Shown here: piece by piece, positions 45,681-58,740 of the stretch | Layout: each line of letters starts with the position of its first letter | How positions within the stretch are numbered: position 1 is the stretch's first letter | Source of the DNA: Nipponacmea schrenckii | Lineage: Eukaryota > Mollusca > Gastropoda > Lottiidae | Reading direction: 5' to 3' | Assembly: GCA_030562195.1 (NCBI GenBank) | Contig: JAUJPP010000012.1 | Location: 9,920,001-9,984,000 of the forward strand | DNA: 64,000 nt | Notes under the pieces: generated by a model | Told to the model about the DNA's origin: nothing | The model's input: the letters and a program-made list of their open reading frames with translations, nothing else | Databases searched by the model: none | Program-made: the position numbers and the translations under genes

Positions 45681-46873
45681 TAGTAGGTTAAAGAATAACC
45701 ATGGATACATGGCGAGCCAACAGAAGAGTCATTGATCTATTGATGTGTTATGATATGCCAAAGGTATTGCAAAATACATTGCATCACTGGCAATACTGGC
45801 CAAGGTACTTTTTTTACTTTAAGCCACACAGCCATTTTTCACTCTTGTTCAACTTGATATACATTTTGTAAAATATAATCAGAAATTCAATCAATATGTT
45901 AGAATAGGAATCTGAGACAATGCCTTCTAATGTGCTTTCAGATTAATAAGCGAATGTTCTAGTCTAAGAAATGTGTTGGTTATGTCTGTGTCATGTCTGA
46001 CAGCTGTTGTCTTAATGACTTGTCAGGATGTTTAAGTATCTGGGAATTTGTTAGCGTTTGGTAATCTCTCCAGTTTTAAGATGAAATGATCCAGACACAA
46101 GATAACACTATCTGACAGTAAGGATGTGGTTAAAACATCAAAGATTCTTGACGCTACGTCATTATTAGATTGACAGCTTATCATAATTGCTATCTTTGAA
46201 TTACAAAACATTTCACATACCTTTTCTTACCTTTAGTTAATATATTTTAGATTCTATTCTGACAATACCTGTATTGTTAGTAGACATTTTCTCTGTCAGA
46301 AGCAGAAGACCTCTACTTTGGCAGATAACCACTCCTCTGAGATGATATTCATAAAGTATATATTGATCTCAAAGAGTAATTGTTGCTCGTAGAAATGCTC
46401 CATAGATTCCTGTGGCTGCTCATCAGATACACTGTAAAATAACCAGTGTGGTTAAGGCACTTAATTTGATTTAGATGTAAAGAATATTGTTAAGACAGCT
46501 GGGTGAAGTGTATTGCACTGTTTGTTTTGTGGATTGCATCATAAATATATCCAGATGTTATGCTATTGTTAGACATTTCTGTCATAATTCATCAGATGTA
46601 GATTCTTTTTGCATAATCATCAAGGTGATTCATCTGACAAAATCTGTTAATATAGAGTTTGCTAGGTGTTGAAAAAATTCTGTAATTTATGCCTACAGTG
46701 TTTGAATGTGAAAACCTTTATGCAATAGTGTTGCATGAGATAAGCATTTTTTGTTTTAACACATTAACGTTTATACTTCAAGATACAATTAGGAATAAGA
46801 AAATGTATAATATTTAAAGCGACTTGTGTAAATCTTTCTTTAATACCTATGCCTTTGTATACAGGATGAGAAC

Positions 46874-47075
46874 TGTGGTGGCTCAGTGAGTTTTTTGCTA
46901 GCTCCTTTACCAATTCCAGGGTTCAAACCCTGCATTGGTTTATACTTTACTTTTCCAAAGCGGTTTCCCTGTCAGTGATGAGAATCAGAGGGAAAGAAAT
47001 GGGAAAAAAGTCTAGCATGCTATTCACATTGGACAATAAACTGAGGTCCTAAATGCTACCTAGGTTTTGCATGTT
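46874..47075 (+). repeat. tRNA-derived SINE (in duplication copy 2)
   Basis: Duplicate of the SINE at 39,774, with box A TGGCTCAGTGAG and box B GGTTCAAACCC unchanged and a few substitutions in the body (for example CAAAGCGGTTTCC against CAAACTCGTTTCC). Confidence 0.65.
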
Positions 47076-49342
47076 TTCAATATCCCAGAAAAAATAGAAT
47101 CTTATTAACATTGTCCTGAGAAAAACTTCCTGCATTTTGCACTACATGGCATTGCTCCTTTTTATTATCCAAAACAGGTGAAGCAAGGTAAAAACATGAA
47201 ACTTGTATGGTGTACATGTGTATGAATCTAAATTTATACCTGTCAAGAGACACTTACAATCTTGATTACAACAGACTTACATATAATACAATTTATTTTA
47301 TCTCTTGATTTAAACATCAGGTTGCATTTGGCAAGAAGACTTCTTGTTTTTATTGAAAAACAGATAAATATTTTGAACCCAGAAATGATAAGAAAGTGTG
47401 TTTTCAGTTTATTTTGATAAAAATTACCTTCAAGGGTGTAATTTTGAATTAAAGTCATATTTTCTGAAAATGATTTACACCAACATTACTATTGTAAATA
47501 TTGACCCTGAAACCAGTTAAATCCAGTAGGATACCAAAGAAGCCACTAAGGGAATTGGCAAAAACTTGGCACCAAGGAGAAGTCACTTAAAATTTAAAAA
47601 AAAAATAAATGTCATACGTCTAAATAACTATAGCTTCATTTGCTTTTAAGGGTACCATGAGCCAATTTGAAATTTTAAGAGGACATCTATCTTTTTGGCT
47701 ATGGTTACATATGTGTTTGTATCTGTTCTAATTTTTTAATTCATATAAATTTGAGGTCAATATACCTTGAAAGTTAAATGTTGAAGCAATTGTAGACTGT
47801 TGGATTATCCCTCTGATATTCAAGATGGCAAATCAATTTGAAAACATTTCCATGTTGATAAGATAAGGTTACTATTTACAGCAAATTATCTTTGAAAAAA
47901 ATATCTTGAAAATTATCAAATGACTCTGACACCTTGCAATTACCGTTTTAAATTTGACTTCTGTACATTAGTTAATGGTGCAGCTGTTTCCTTCATGTTG
48001 ACGTTTCCTGGCTTAAACCAACCTTAAAAAATCATAGGATTTGAAATCTGATGTGCAGTTAATTAAAGTTTCAACTTTGGCTCATTTCATTTAATTACCC
48101 TAGCTTAAACCTTCATTTGCTAAAAAATGCTCTGCTGTGTTGTGTGTCTGAATAAAAGTGGCGCCACCATCACATGAAAGGGAAGAAATTGAAAGTGATA
48201 TTCGGGTATTAAGCAAAAAGTACATTCAATGAGGTCCTATTCATCAAATGAAATATACTAGAGTTTTAGTTATTCTAAGGAGATATTTTATTACCACACT
48301 TAAATGAAATATTATTCAAAAGACTTTTGATATATTTGCTGGAAAAGCAGTTTGGAAATCAACATATATCAACCTCTAAAGATTAAACTTAAAATATCCT
48401 ATTTTCACAAATATAGATCAATACAAGATGCTTTGAATGGCTGGTATGTCAGGCACAGCAAGTGCATTCTAATATGTTTCTGAGAAATGTTATATTATTT
48501 CTACCAAGGTTCTAAAACAAACTCATTGATTATCAAAAATATAATCTGAAATGTGTACAGACAGGGTACAAACAAAATTTAATGCAAACACAATTTTATT
48601 CAACAGGAATCTTGAGCAGTGCTAACCAGAAGTGCATTCAGTGTTTTTCTGGTGTAGACACTATAAAGGTCATAAGATGATATTAAGTATTTTTTTAGAT
48701 CTGGGAATAAAATAAATACCCACTTCCTGTTCTAATATAGAGAATGTTATTTTAACATTGATATTATTTAGATTTCTTCAAGATATTTGAGGGGAAAAAG
48801 CTATATTCATAATCTTACTTAGCTACCTGGGGCAATATGATTGGCTCAACTTTGAAAGAAGTTCAATTTTTGTACTTCTGATTTGATTTTGCTGAACTAA
48901 GGTTTAAAATTGTAGTGGAAATAATCAAAAATTGTTCACATGCCCTAGAAAAGTTTAAATATGAAAAAAAAATTATCATTCGATTCCTTGCATTTGTAAT
49001 TATATTTCCTAATAGTCTATATACATTGGACAATATTTATATATTAGTATACATAATAATATATATACTCAGTATGCATCCAATAATATATGTATTTTAA
49101 TGTGCAGTGGTTTGTAGATATATGAAGTAACCACCACATGTTATGATAGCAACTCATTATTTTCTATTAAATATTTAGATAGTAGTTGAAGCCTCTCAGC
49201 ATGGGCGATACTTATATCTCAAATATATTTATGTTTTATCAAGTAGAAATGTGGGTATTTGTCAATTGAAATACTTGCAGAAAAAGAAAATGGAGCCTTT
49301 GTTTTGAAGTGTAAATAATTTGCAGATGTGAAAGTTCATTCT

Positions 49343-51335
49343 AACAATTACTGCAACACTTTCACTTAAAATGCCTTTTCAAGAATTAAAATCTCATGGC
49401 TGAAATTGGTTATAAATTGCATGTTATTTTAGTTTGAGCTAATTAAAAAATCTAATTAAAAGTTGTCAATGGGCTTTGACCAACTTGAAAAAGAATCTTT
49501 TTTATCTGTATTTGTGTAGCTATTCTCATGCTACATCTTCAATTTTTTATACTTGAGGTTTTATTCCCCTTTGTGGCCTGGGAAATATTACCAATCAAGC
49601 TACAATCATTAGTCTGATCTGTAAAGTTAAACTGTTTGTAATTCCAGATTTGTTGGAGAAATTTCTCAAGATAACCAGATGCTGATTTAACACTAGGTAA
49701 TAGAAGTTTTTTTTTATTGAAATATAAACTTAAAGAGCTTTGGTGTTTTTTACCGACAGTTTTGTTCTGTGAACAGTTAATGTTTAAACACTCACCAGAT
49801 TCTAGAATATAATTTAAAAAATTAATTAGATTAGTTTCACAGCATTTTATATAACCAAGCTACAATTTTTTTGTGTTAGTCCTCACTCGTTCTTTACAAA
49901 AGACATTTTATAAACTATTTTTCAGCCCTAGATTTGTAAATTTGGGAAAAAAACCTAAACAGAAAGAATTTTTAGATATACTTCACCATTATGGTTACAC
50001 TCAATATATCAATTCATTTTTTTGCTAGGATGATATTCCAAACTCCAAAAAGTTGTTTTGAGTTAAACTTTAAATCCTATATCTGAACCTCCAATCTGTC
50101 CATTACTTACACAATAGATATATACAGTATATCAATTTAACCATAATATTTCATCCTTTGATATTGCTCTGCAAAGTCCCATGTTATATTGGAATTTGTG
50201 CTTGTATACAGAACATAAAGCTTATAAAACACCAATCAAAATCTGCTGACTGCTGTCACAAACACTAACAGGAAAAATACAAGTGCAAGATAGACTACTA
50301 AGACAATACTTACCTATGGAAGTTAAATTTAGTTTCACATAACTTAGAAATATTTGATATCTGGTTTTGGTATAAAAATATTGATAAAAGGAATAGTAAC
50401 CTAAAGAATTATTATAATCAGATATCAAGTATTGTCAAGGGTAGTGATAGTTATGTCACTCAATATATAAAAACAGAAATAAAATTCTTTCTCTTGGGTT
50501 CTGGATGATTAACTTTGATATTATCATAAATCTCAGTATAATACATACACATTTCATACATTTGTACTTCTTTACAGGATAGGATACCACTTTTGTTCGA
50601 CTTGAATGGGAAAGGCATAGTATTAAAATTTCAAAAAATTGACAAAATTTGTCATGGATTTTTGATTTTATTTAGCGGTAAAGTTATTTTATGGAGAATT
50701 CTCAGCTTTCCAGAATTTGTCAGTTATAGAGTTCAATTTTAATGATAAAACTTGTGTAGCATTAGTTGTTTAATAGTGCATAGGTGTACATTTAAAAGGT
50801 GGAAAACTGGAAACGAAACGGTAACAATGTTTGTTCAAGGATTGAAGTAATGATCTTAAATCATTTATTTACTTGATCTAAAACTTGTGGATTTTGATAT
50901 ACTTTTATTATAATTAGTCTCTTATCATAGTAGGATTTACATGTATATAGGAGGTTTTTATTAATAGGCCTAAGTTATATTCTTGTTTAAAAAAGGAAAT
51001 ATTAAATGTTTTATGAATTTCAATTGGGATTTTAGATTGGAAAGTAAGTTTTAATGAAAGATAGACATTTCCATGTATATAATCTACTAGTTACTCAACA
51101 AATCTTAACAGTAAATGTTACATGTTCAAAAAGATTAAAGAAAAGTATACCTAGCTAGATGTTATATACCAATTTCAGTATAGTACTTATAGTATATGGT
51201 TTGTATATGAAAGTGTCGAGTGTGTTTGCCTCTGAGAGGCATTACCATAGATTTTCTGCCTGTTGTCAATTGTAAAAATTATTGGAATGTTACCTCAGTA
51301 ATTTAATTTAAAATGACATATCCATGTGGTTTCAG
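49343..51335. other. AT-rich interval, nothing recognised
   Basis: No exon with coding character, RNA gene or clear repeat was seen. Possibly intronic or intergenic. Confidence 0.4.
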
Positions 51336-52090
51336 TTAAATAGGATTTTTGGTGTCTATGGGACTTCAGTTATACGGAATGGTTAATGTGTATGGGATTT
51401 CAGTTAAATGAAATTGTTAAAGTCTATCAGATTTCAGTTAAATGGAATGGTTAATGTGTATGGGATTTCAGTTAAATGGAATTGTTAATGTGTATGGGAT
51501 TTCAGTTAAATGAATGGTTAATGTGTATCGGGATTTCAGTTATATGGAATGGTTAATGTGTATGGGATTTCAGTTAAATGGAATGGTTAATGTGTATGGG
51601 ATTTCAGTACAATAGAATGGTTAATGTGTACGGGATTTCAGTACAATAGAATGGTTAATGTGTATGGGATCAGTAAAATAGAATGGTTATTGTGTATGGG
51701 ATTTCAGTACAATAGAATGGTTAATGTGTACGGGATTTCAGTACAATAGAATGGTTAATGTGTATGGGATCAGTACAATAGAATGGTTATTGTGTATGGG
51801 ATTTCAGTACAATAGAATGGTTAATGTGTATGGTATTTCAGTAAAATGGAATAGTGAATGTCTTCGAGATTTCACTAATATGGAGTAGTTAATGTTTCTG
51901 AGATTTATGTCAAGTGGAATAGTTAATGTGTATTTCAGTACAATAGAATGGTAATTGTTGTCTAAGTAACTTGAGTAAAATGGAATGAAAGATGTGTTTG
52001 TGGCATAAGTTTAAAGTAGACAGTTAATGTGCTTATGGCTTCAGTACAATTAGACAGTTAATTTCCAAGTTGTCTGGTTAAATGGAATGT
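51336..52090 (+). repeat. 34-bp minisatellite
   Basis: About 20 units of GGGATTTCAGTTAAATGGAA plus TGGTTAATGTGTAT. Two subtypes occupy separate blocks: AGTTAAATGG on the left and AGTACAATAG from about 51,605, with decayed units after 51,840. The pattern is that of local block amplification. Confidence 0.85.
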
Positions 52091-53286
52091 ATACATACCT
52101 TTATTTATATAGTTTCATCCTAATTGGAATGTTTTACTTCCATAAAATGAAAACATATGAGATCAATAAAGAATACAGAAATGTCATCTCTCTTTTTGGT
52201 AGAATAATTAAGTAACCTGAATTGTCAAGTTTTTCTATTCTTTGGGAGTTTGTGTAATCAAAGCAAAGACCATATAAATATTTATATGGTCTTTGATCAA
52301 AGTCAGCATTTTTCACATGCAGTTCAAGTATGTCAAAGTATTGTATAAAATACAAGGGGATTCGGTTTGTATAATGATTTTTTTTTACCCACGTCTAACT
52401 CTAAAAGTGTCAAAATGTGGTTTTGATATTTTTTTATTTATTGAAATGTGTTGTAAGATTTGGGGAAGAATTTAGTCATGTAGAGAATTATCCACAAATA
52501 TGTTGTGAATTATAAAAATTTATGGGGAGATGTCAATGTTGTATAGTTTTTAAGATAAAAATACAAATAAGTGGTAAACTTGTGTGAAATTGGTTGAATT
52601 CTTTTCCTTTTCTTGCTCTGTTTCTTATTGTATCTGTCTGAATGAATTTTCTTCAAAATAATGATTTGATTTTTTTGCAATGCTGCTAATCTAAAAGATT
52701 TTAATTTGAAAAAGGTTAACTAGGATTTTTGTAGGGTTACACATTCAAACTTTATTAAGATATCTTGAATCGTCTATATGCATATAAAAGATTGTCTTTT
52801 GGTTGGCAAGACGTCAGTTTTTAATGGTTCAAAAGTATGAAGAAAAACTGGAGTGATTATGAATTTTCAGATGAAGAGTCACATAAAATCTAGCTGTTAA
52901 ATTTTAGACTGTGATTTCTTTTTTTTTTTTTTATTAAACATGGGTCTGTACTGATACACCATTGATACAGGTAATGCACCAAAAGTATGCTTAAGAAAAA
53001 GGATGAGTTTGAACTTAAAATCTTCCGGACTATTTGAATCTCTAAGTTTCACAAGCTTTACAGGATAAAAATTTAATGAAATTGTGTCTATATTGACTAT
53101 ACAGTACTTGACTTGTATAACATATAACTGTTAAAGTTATTTTAACCAGTTTACTTAAACTTTATACCAGTCATCTATCTGATTTACATATTCTCTTAAA
53201 GTAACAGACTAGGTGTTGTTAGCACTTAATGTTCATTTTTTGTTAATTCTGTTTCAATTTTCTATCTCAAAGGTATTTCAGTTTTT
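52091..53286. other. AT-rich interval, nothing recognised
   Basis: Only short T-runs (for example near 52,919) and a small palindrome near 52,270-52,300 (GACCATATAAATATTTATAT then GGTC). No gene was seen. Confidence 0.4.
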
Positions 53287-53316
53287 GCGTGGCAATCGAT
53301 TTATCGATTGACACGC
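53287..53316. repeat. Near-perfect hairpin before a long poly-T
   Basis: GCGTG-G-CAATCGAT, TT, ATCGATTG-A-CACGC: thirteen paired bases per arm with one mismatch. It is followed by about 55 nearly pure T (53,337-53,392) and then the repeat array. It probably marks an insertion boundary. Confidence 0.6.
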
Positions 53317-53392
53317 TTTGATTTTGGTCGGATTATTTTTTTTTTTTTTTTTTTTATTTTTTTTTTTTTGTTTTTTTTTTTTTTTTTTTTTT

Positions 53393-55990
53393 TGGGCAGC
53401 TCCACAGCCCAAACCGTAAATGCTACAGTGATCTGGTTTAAAAAATACGATAAGATACGTTCTGGAATCAAAAACGAATATCTAACTTCGAATTTTTGCC
53501 AACCCGAAAGTGGCTAATTGCATAATATGCAATTAAGATTTCGTGCTAACTCAGGATCTAATTGTCGGATCGATCTGAAATTTATAGGATATAAAAAGGT
53601 CGGCAAAGCAAAATAAAATATATCATCAAAATTTTTTTGTCACTTCCGGTTTTGGCGTGGGGACTTCCGGTTTATTCGACTCAAGTCGGGCGACGCTGCT
53701 TCCGCCGTAATATAATAATGTAAACAAAAACAGTATATATTAGCTATACTTAATAGATTTAATCCCCTGAAAAGAAAAAAAAATTGATTTCAAGTTGCGC
53801 ATGCGCAGTTCCCCGAGAAAAGCAACTTTTCTTAAAAATTCAATAAGTCCGCCATTTATTAATTGATTTGTATGATTTTGGTGTTTATCGAAATCTTGTT
53901 ACTTTATTCAAAATTTGTTGGGAACAGAATTTTGATTTTCGAATTTAAAAATTTTTTTTGGCCGTTTGAATTTTTTTCAAAATTCAAAAATTTATATTTC
54001 GTTACCTTGACCTTCAACAACCTTGAAATTTGAAATGTAGAATGTCCTTCACCTCAGCTGTCTATAGATACGCTTATATTTGATGAAAAATATCAACCTT
54101 CGGCTTTGTTACTTCCGGTTTCTGCGTGGGGACTTCCGGTTTATTCGACTCAAGTCTGGCGACCCTGTTTCCGCTGTATTTCAAGAATGTAAACAAAAAC
54201 AGTATTAAATAGATATACTAAATAGATTAAATCCCTTGAAAAGAAAAAAAAAAGATTTTAAGTTGCGCATGCGCAGTTACCCGAGAATAGCAACTTATCT
54301 TTAAATTTCAATAAGTCCGCCATTTATTAATTGATTTGTATGATTTTGGGCTCTATCGAAACCTTGTTACTTTATCTAAAATTTGTTGGGAACAGAATTT
54401 TGATTTTTGAATTTAAAAATTTTTTTGGCCGTTAGAATTTTTTGAAAATTCAAAATTTTTATCTCGTGACCTTGACATTCAACAACCTTCAAATTTGAAA
54501 TGTAGAATGTCCTTCACCCCAGCTGTCTATAGATACGCTTAAATTTTTCTTTTTATTTTCGTTTGAATATTTTGAAATATCAAAAGTCTATATAATGTGA
54601 CCTTGTTTTTTTTTTTTTTTTTTTTTTTTTTTTGGGAAGCTCGCTAGCCCAAACGGAAAAAGATAGACTATTTCTGTTTTCACCAATGGTTTTTATATGG
54701 GCTGGAATCAAAATTGAATGTCTAACATGAAATTTTCGCTAACCCGAAAGTGGCTAATTGCATAATATGCAAATAAGATTTCAAGCTAGCTCGGGCCCTA
54801 ATAGTCGCATCGGTCTGAAATTTACAGGATATAGATAGATAGGCAGCGCAATTAAAACTACATCATCAAAATTTTTTGATCACTTCCGGTTTGGGCGTGG
54901 GGACTTCCGGTTTTTTCTTCTCATGTCGGGCGACCCTGCTTCCCATGTAATTCAAGATTCTAAACAAAAACAGTATATTTTAGCTATACTAAATGATTTT
55001 AATCCCCTGAGATGCAGAAAAATTAAATTGAATGTTGCGCATGCGCAGTTTTCAAAAATAGCAAATTTTCTTAAAAATTTAATAAGTCCGCCAATTATTA
55101 ACCGATTTTTATGATTTTGGTGTCTATCGAAACCTTGATATTTTATCTAAAAAATGTTGGGAACAGAATTTTGATTTTCGAATTTGAATTTTTTTTATGC
55201 CCGTTCGAATTTTTCGAAAATTTAAAACTCTATATCTCGTGACCTTGACCTTCAATGACCTTGACATTTGAGATGTAGAATGTCCTTGACCTCAGCTGTC
55301 TATAGATGTGCTGATATTGCATGACAAATATTAACTTCCGGTTTTATAGCCCACCGAAATCTGACTATTTTGCAATTTTGGACGGTTATGTTACACTTTC
55401 GGGCTCTAATGTTCGGATCGATCTGAAATTTATAGGATATAGATAGATACGCAACACAATTAAAAATATATCATCAAAATTTTTTGATCACTTTCGGTTT
55501 GGGCGTGGGGACTTCCGGTTTTTTTATCTCATTTCAGGCGACCCTACATCCCGTGTAATTCAAGAATGTAAGCAAAAACAGTATATATTAGCTATACAAT
55601 ATAATTTGCATCCCTCAAGAAGAAAAAAATTCCAATTGCTAGTTGCGCATGCGCCATTTTTCCGAGAATGGCAAATTTTCTTTAAAATTTAATTAGTCCG
55701 TCATTTATTATCCGATTTGTATGATTTTGATATCTATCAAAACCTTGCTCCCTTATCTAAAGGATATTTGAAACAGAATTTTGATTTTCGAACATAAATT
55801 TATTTTATGCCCGTTTGAATTTTTTGAAAATTTGAAATTCTATATCTTGTGACCTTCACCTTCAATGACCTTGAAATTTTCCATATAGAATGGCCTTGAC
55901 CTGTCTATAGATATGACAATATTGAATGAAAAATATCAACTTCTGGGTTTTATAGCCAACCGAATTCTGACATTTTTGAAACTTTGAACG
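53393..55990 (+). repeat. Tandem array of about 470-770-bp units with ETS-like and NRF1-like motifs
   Basis: Four diverged units share, in order: a TATCATCAAAATTTTTTGAT-like lead, ACTTCCGGTTT...GGCGTGGGGACTTCCGG, AAACAAAAACAGTATAT, GTTGCGCATGCGCAGTT, AATAAGTCCGCC, and TGACCTTGACCTTCAA. TGCGCATGCGCA lies at 53,796, 54,264, 55,036 and (ending CC) 55,644. Two units also carry an upstream block beginning GGGCAGCTCC or GGGAAGCTCG after a poly-T run (53,393 and 54,634). Divergence between units suggests an old array or nested insertions. No ORF. Confidence 0.75.
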
Positions 55991-57323
55991 GCACTATTAC
56001 ATTTCCTTATGAACACATTGACTTGAGATTTTCTGTTTTATAATAGCCTCAAAACTCTTCAATAAAGGATATATGCCAAAAGTGCAGAAGCATATTTTAA
56101 AAAAGCAAAATTAAATTTTACAACTCCAGTACTAACATAAAATATATTCATCCCACATCAATGTGGTATACATCAATCGACTCCAAATTAAATTGTCTCT
56201 TAAATGATATGCGACATGGTCGTTTTACCATGAAAATTTAAGCATTAATTTTAGATAAATTAACAAAATAAATACCAATTTTGGGTTTTTTATTTCATAA
56301 AATCTGTTTCAAATTGATCAGTCAGGGTGTTAAAGGCTGTTATATAACATGTCAGTAAAACTGGTGGTTTAAATTTTCACACCTACTTGTCAAATCACTG
56401 AGCTGGGGAACAAATTAATCTGATTATGTAATTTCTTAAAATATTTCCATTCAAATTCAAAACATGCATCAAGTTAAAGAAGTAAATTCGCTTGTCATTG
56501 ATCAGTTCGAATTTTGTTCGTATCTTAAATAGAAATGATTTTATAAAAAAATGTCAAATACAGGCATGTGAAGAGTAGCAGACATATAAGTCTTATAAAA
56601 CGCAGATGAACTATTGACCACTTTAGTCACGGTTCAACGCACACAGGTGGCCAAAGAGTAAATTAATCTAATGATATAATCTGATAACCCTAATAAAATT
56701 TATTTTTTTGTAAAATTTTTGCATACAAATTCAAAAAATATCTCTTTATAAAGCTGTGAATAAGCAAATTATCACATAGCTTGAATTTTCTCTCTATGTT
56801 AATTACAACCAAAGTTACAAAATAATGTTTAAATTTGAATATAGAGAGTTTAAATTTCATGACAAATTGTCATCTTACTACCTACTTAAAATTTGGTTTG
56901 GAATTTATGTAAATATCCTACCGAAATCTTAGACATGTACAAAAATCTAATAAGGAACTGATAGTAGAAACTTATAGTAGAAAAAATTGCCTCTATAGCG
57001 GAAGGTTTACGCTTACAATTGTAGGCTGAAAAGTACCGGAATTGAAAGCTAGCAGGTTAGAAGTTTCAAAATGTTCGAAATCCATGGGATAACGCATAGT
57101 TGCCACGCTCGGAGCTGTTCACAGTTCTAGTTTTATTTTGTGTTCTCACTTCAGCATTATTATTGGGACTTGAAAGTTCTAAAACAAGTTAAAAATTTCA
57201 AACAATTTGGATGAAAACAGACATCAAATGCCCTTCTGGACTGGCACTGACAACTGGAACAGTTATATCTTAGGTTCAAGCCTATTCTATGCCATCAGAA
57301 ATAATCAACAAGATCAATACAAG
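55991..57323. other. AT-rich interval, nothing recognised
   Basis: No coding exon, repeat or RNA gene could be supported. Confidence 0.4.
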
Positions 57324-57557
57324 GAAGGTGATCGGTCGGAAGCACTGGGTCTGTCCAGATTGCCCAACTAAACAGAGCAAAACCATATGTTAATTGAACT
57401 TGTTTTAATCAACGACGTTTCGGATGTGATGGCCCTTTATCAAGTGATGTTTACATGATTGTTCATTCGTTTTTATAGACAATGTATCGTAATAATAGAT
57501 GTACAATGATTAGTTGGGGAATCTGGTCAGACCCAGCACTTCCGACTGATCACCTTC
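57324..57557. mobile_element. Short element with 45-bp inverted ends around a Penelope-type motif
   Basis: Left arm GAAGGTGATCGGTCGGAAG...CCCAACTAA and right arm TTAGTTGGGGAATC...CGACTGATCACCTTC are inverted copies with few mismatches. Between them the minus strand reads CTTGATAAAGGGCC...CATCCGAAACGTCG, the motif that often marks ends of Penelope-like elements. Probably a small derivative of such an element. Confidence 0.5.
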
Positions 57558-58039
57558 TATATATTCTCATCGATTGCCCCAGTATCCAAGTGATCCTAAC
57601 AGGACGAACCTAAGGGAGCATCCAACCCTTACACACAATCAACTGGTATTTGGCCGAACTTAGTACTTCATAAGATCAATACAACTATAATCTAGAATAA
57701 GTCGGTATACATCCATCATTATTGGTACTGTATCTTTATTACAGTATTCATTAACAATCTGATAGAACAATAGTTGATTGACCCACCATATTCAAGTACA
57801 TGAATAGACTTAATGCAATCATTACACAATTAATTTCTTATTTATTTCAAAAGGTCAGAGTAAATCATTTATTTGATCATCTCTATGTGAACACCTATTA
57901 AACCAGTTCTCTTTTTGATGGACATGGGATTTTCTCATCAAATCAGCCACAGAAATGTTTAATGAATTTTGAAATAAATATGTTGATATGAGCATAATCT
58001 CCATTGTTCAGCATGTGCCTCCATGTATTTTTGGATTTT

Positions 58040-58265
58040 GTATTGGTGATTCTATCTTGGGTTGGAGGTAGGAAGGTGACTCAATGTTTGGTGTAAATAA
58101 AGAAGGTGATTCTAATGTTGGTTCTAAATAAAGTAGGTGTTTTATGTTGCTGTTAAGTATGTAAGTGATCCTATATTTGGTGTGAGGTAAAATGTTAAGT
58201 TTTGAGAAGGTTGTTCTATGTTGTGTGTTACTTATGAAGGTTATTGTATGTTGGGTGTGTTACAT
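58040..58265 (+). repeat. Degenerate tandem repeat of about 37-40 bp
   Basis: Five to six loosely conserved units of the form GAAGGTGATTCTATGTTGGGTGTnA(A)TAAA. Decayed minisatellite. Confidence 0.45.
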
Positions 58266-58740
58266 TGGCTACCACCCTTTTTTCTTTATGATTCTCTAAT
58301 TATCATACTTATCTCTTAGTTTTCTGGTTTTTTGATTTATTTTTATCAGGTTTTTGATGATTTATTTGAAGGCTATTTTGGAAATTTTGCCAAGTAGCTG
58401 GTTATCAAGGTGGTCTCTAAACAGAAGTGTTAATTTATTTGCTGTCAGATTACATTAGATATATGTTGTAACCTTGAATTTGTTACAAGTTGTACTTTTG
58501 ATAAAATCTTGTCTAAAAGTGTTAAGTTGTTCTTACAGGACAGAATTACAGGCACATTAAATATCGTATATTAATATCTATATTCTCTTATTGTTTATTT
58601 GTATTGTATTGGATATATCTTTTGTCCTGATCAAGATTATCCTGTTTTACAGTCTCCTGTGTTGCTAATTAATAAATCAATTTCAATATTTGGAGCATTT
58701 TGAGATACATGGTAGATGTTGTCTTGAGAGTTGTTTAAGG

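Larger units (their letters stand above)
43623..49342. repeat. Segmental duplication, copy 2 (5.72 kb)
   Basis: Direct repeat of 36,005-42,244. Near identity over almost the whole length implies a recent event or two haplotypes wrongly joined in the assembly. It lacks the satellite insertion and a 175-bp block present in copy 1. No genes recognised. Confidence 0.9.
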
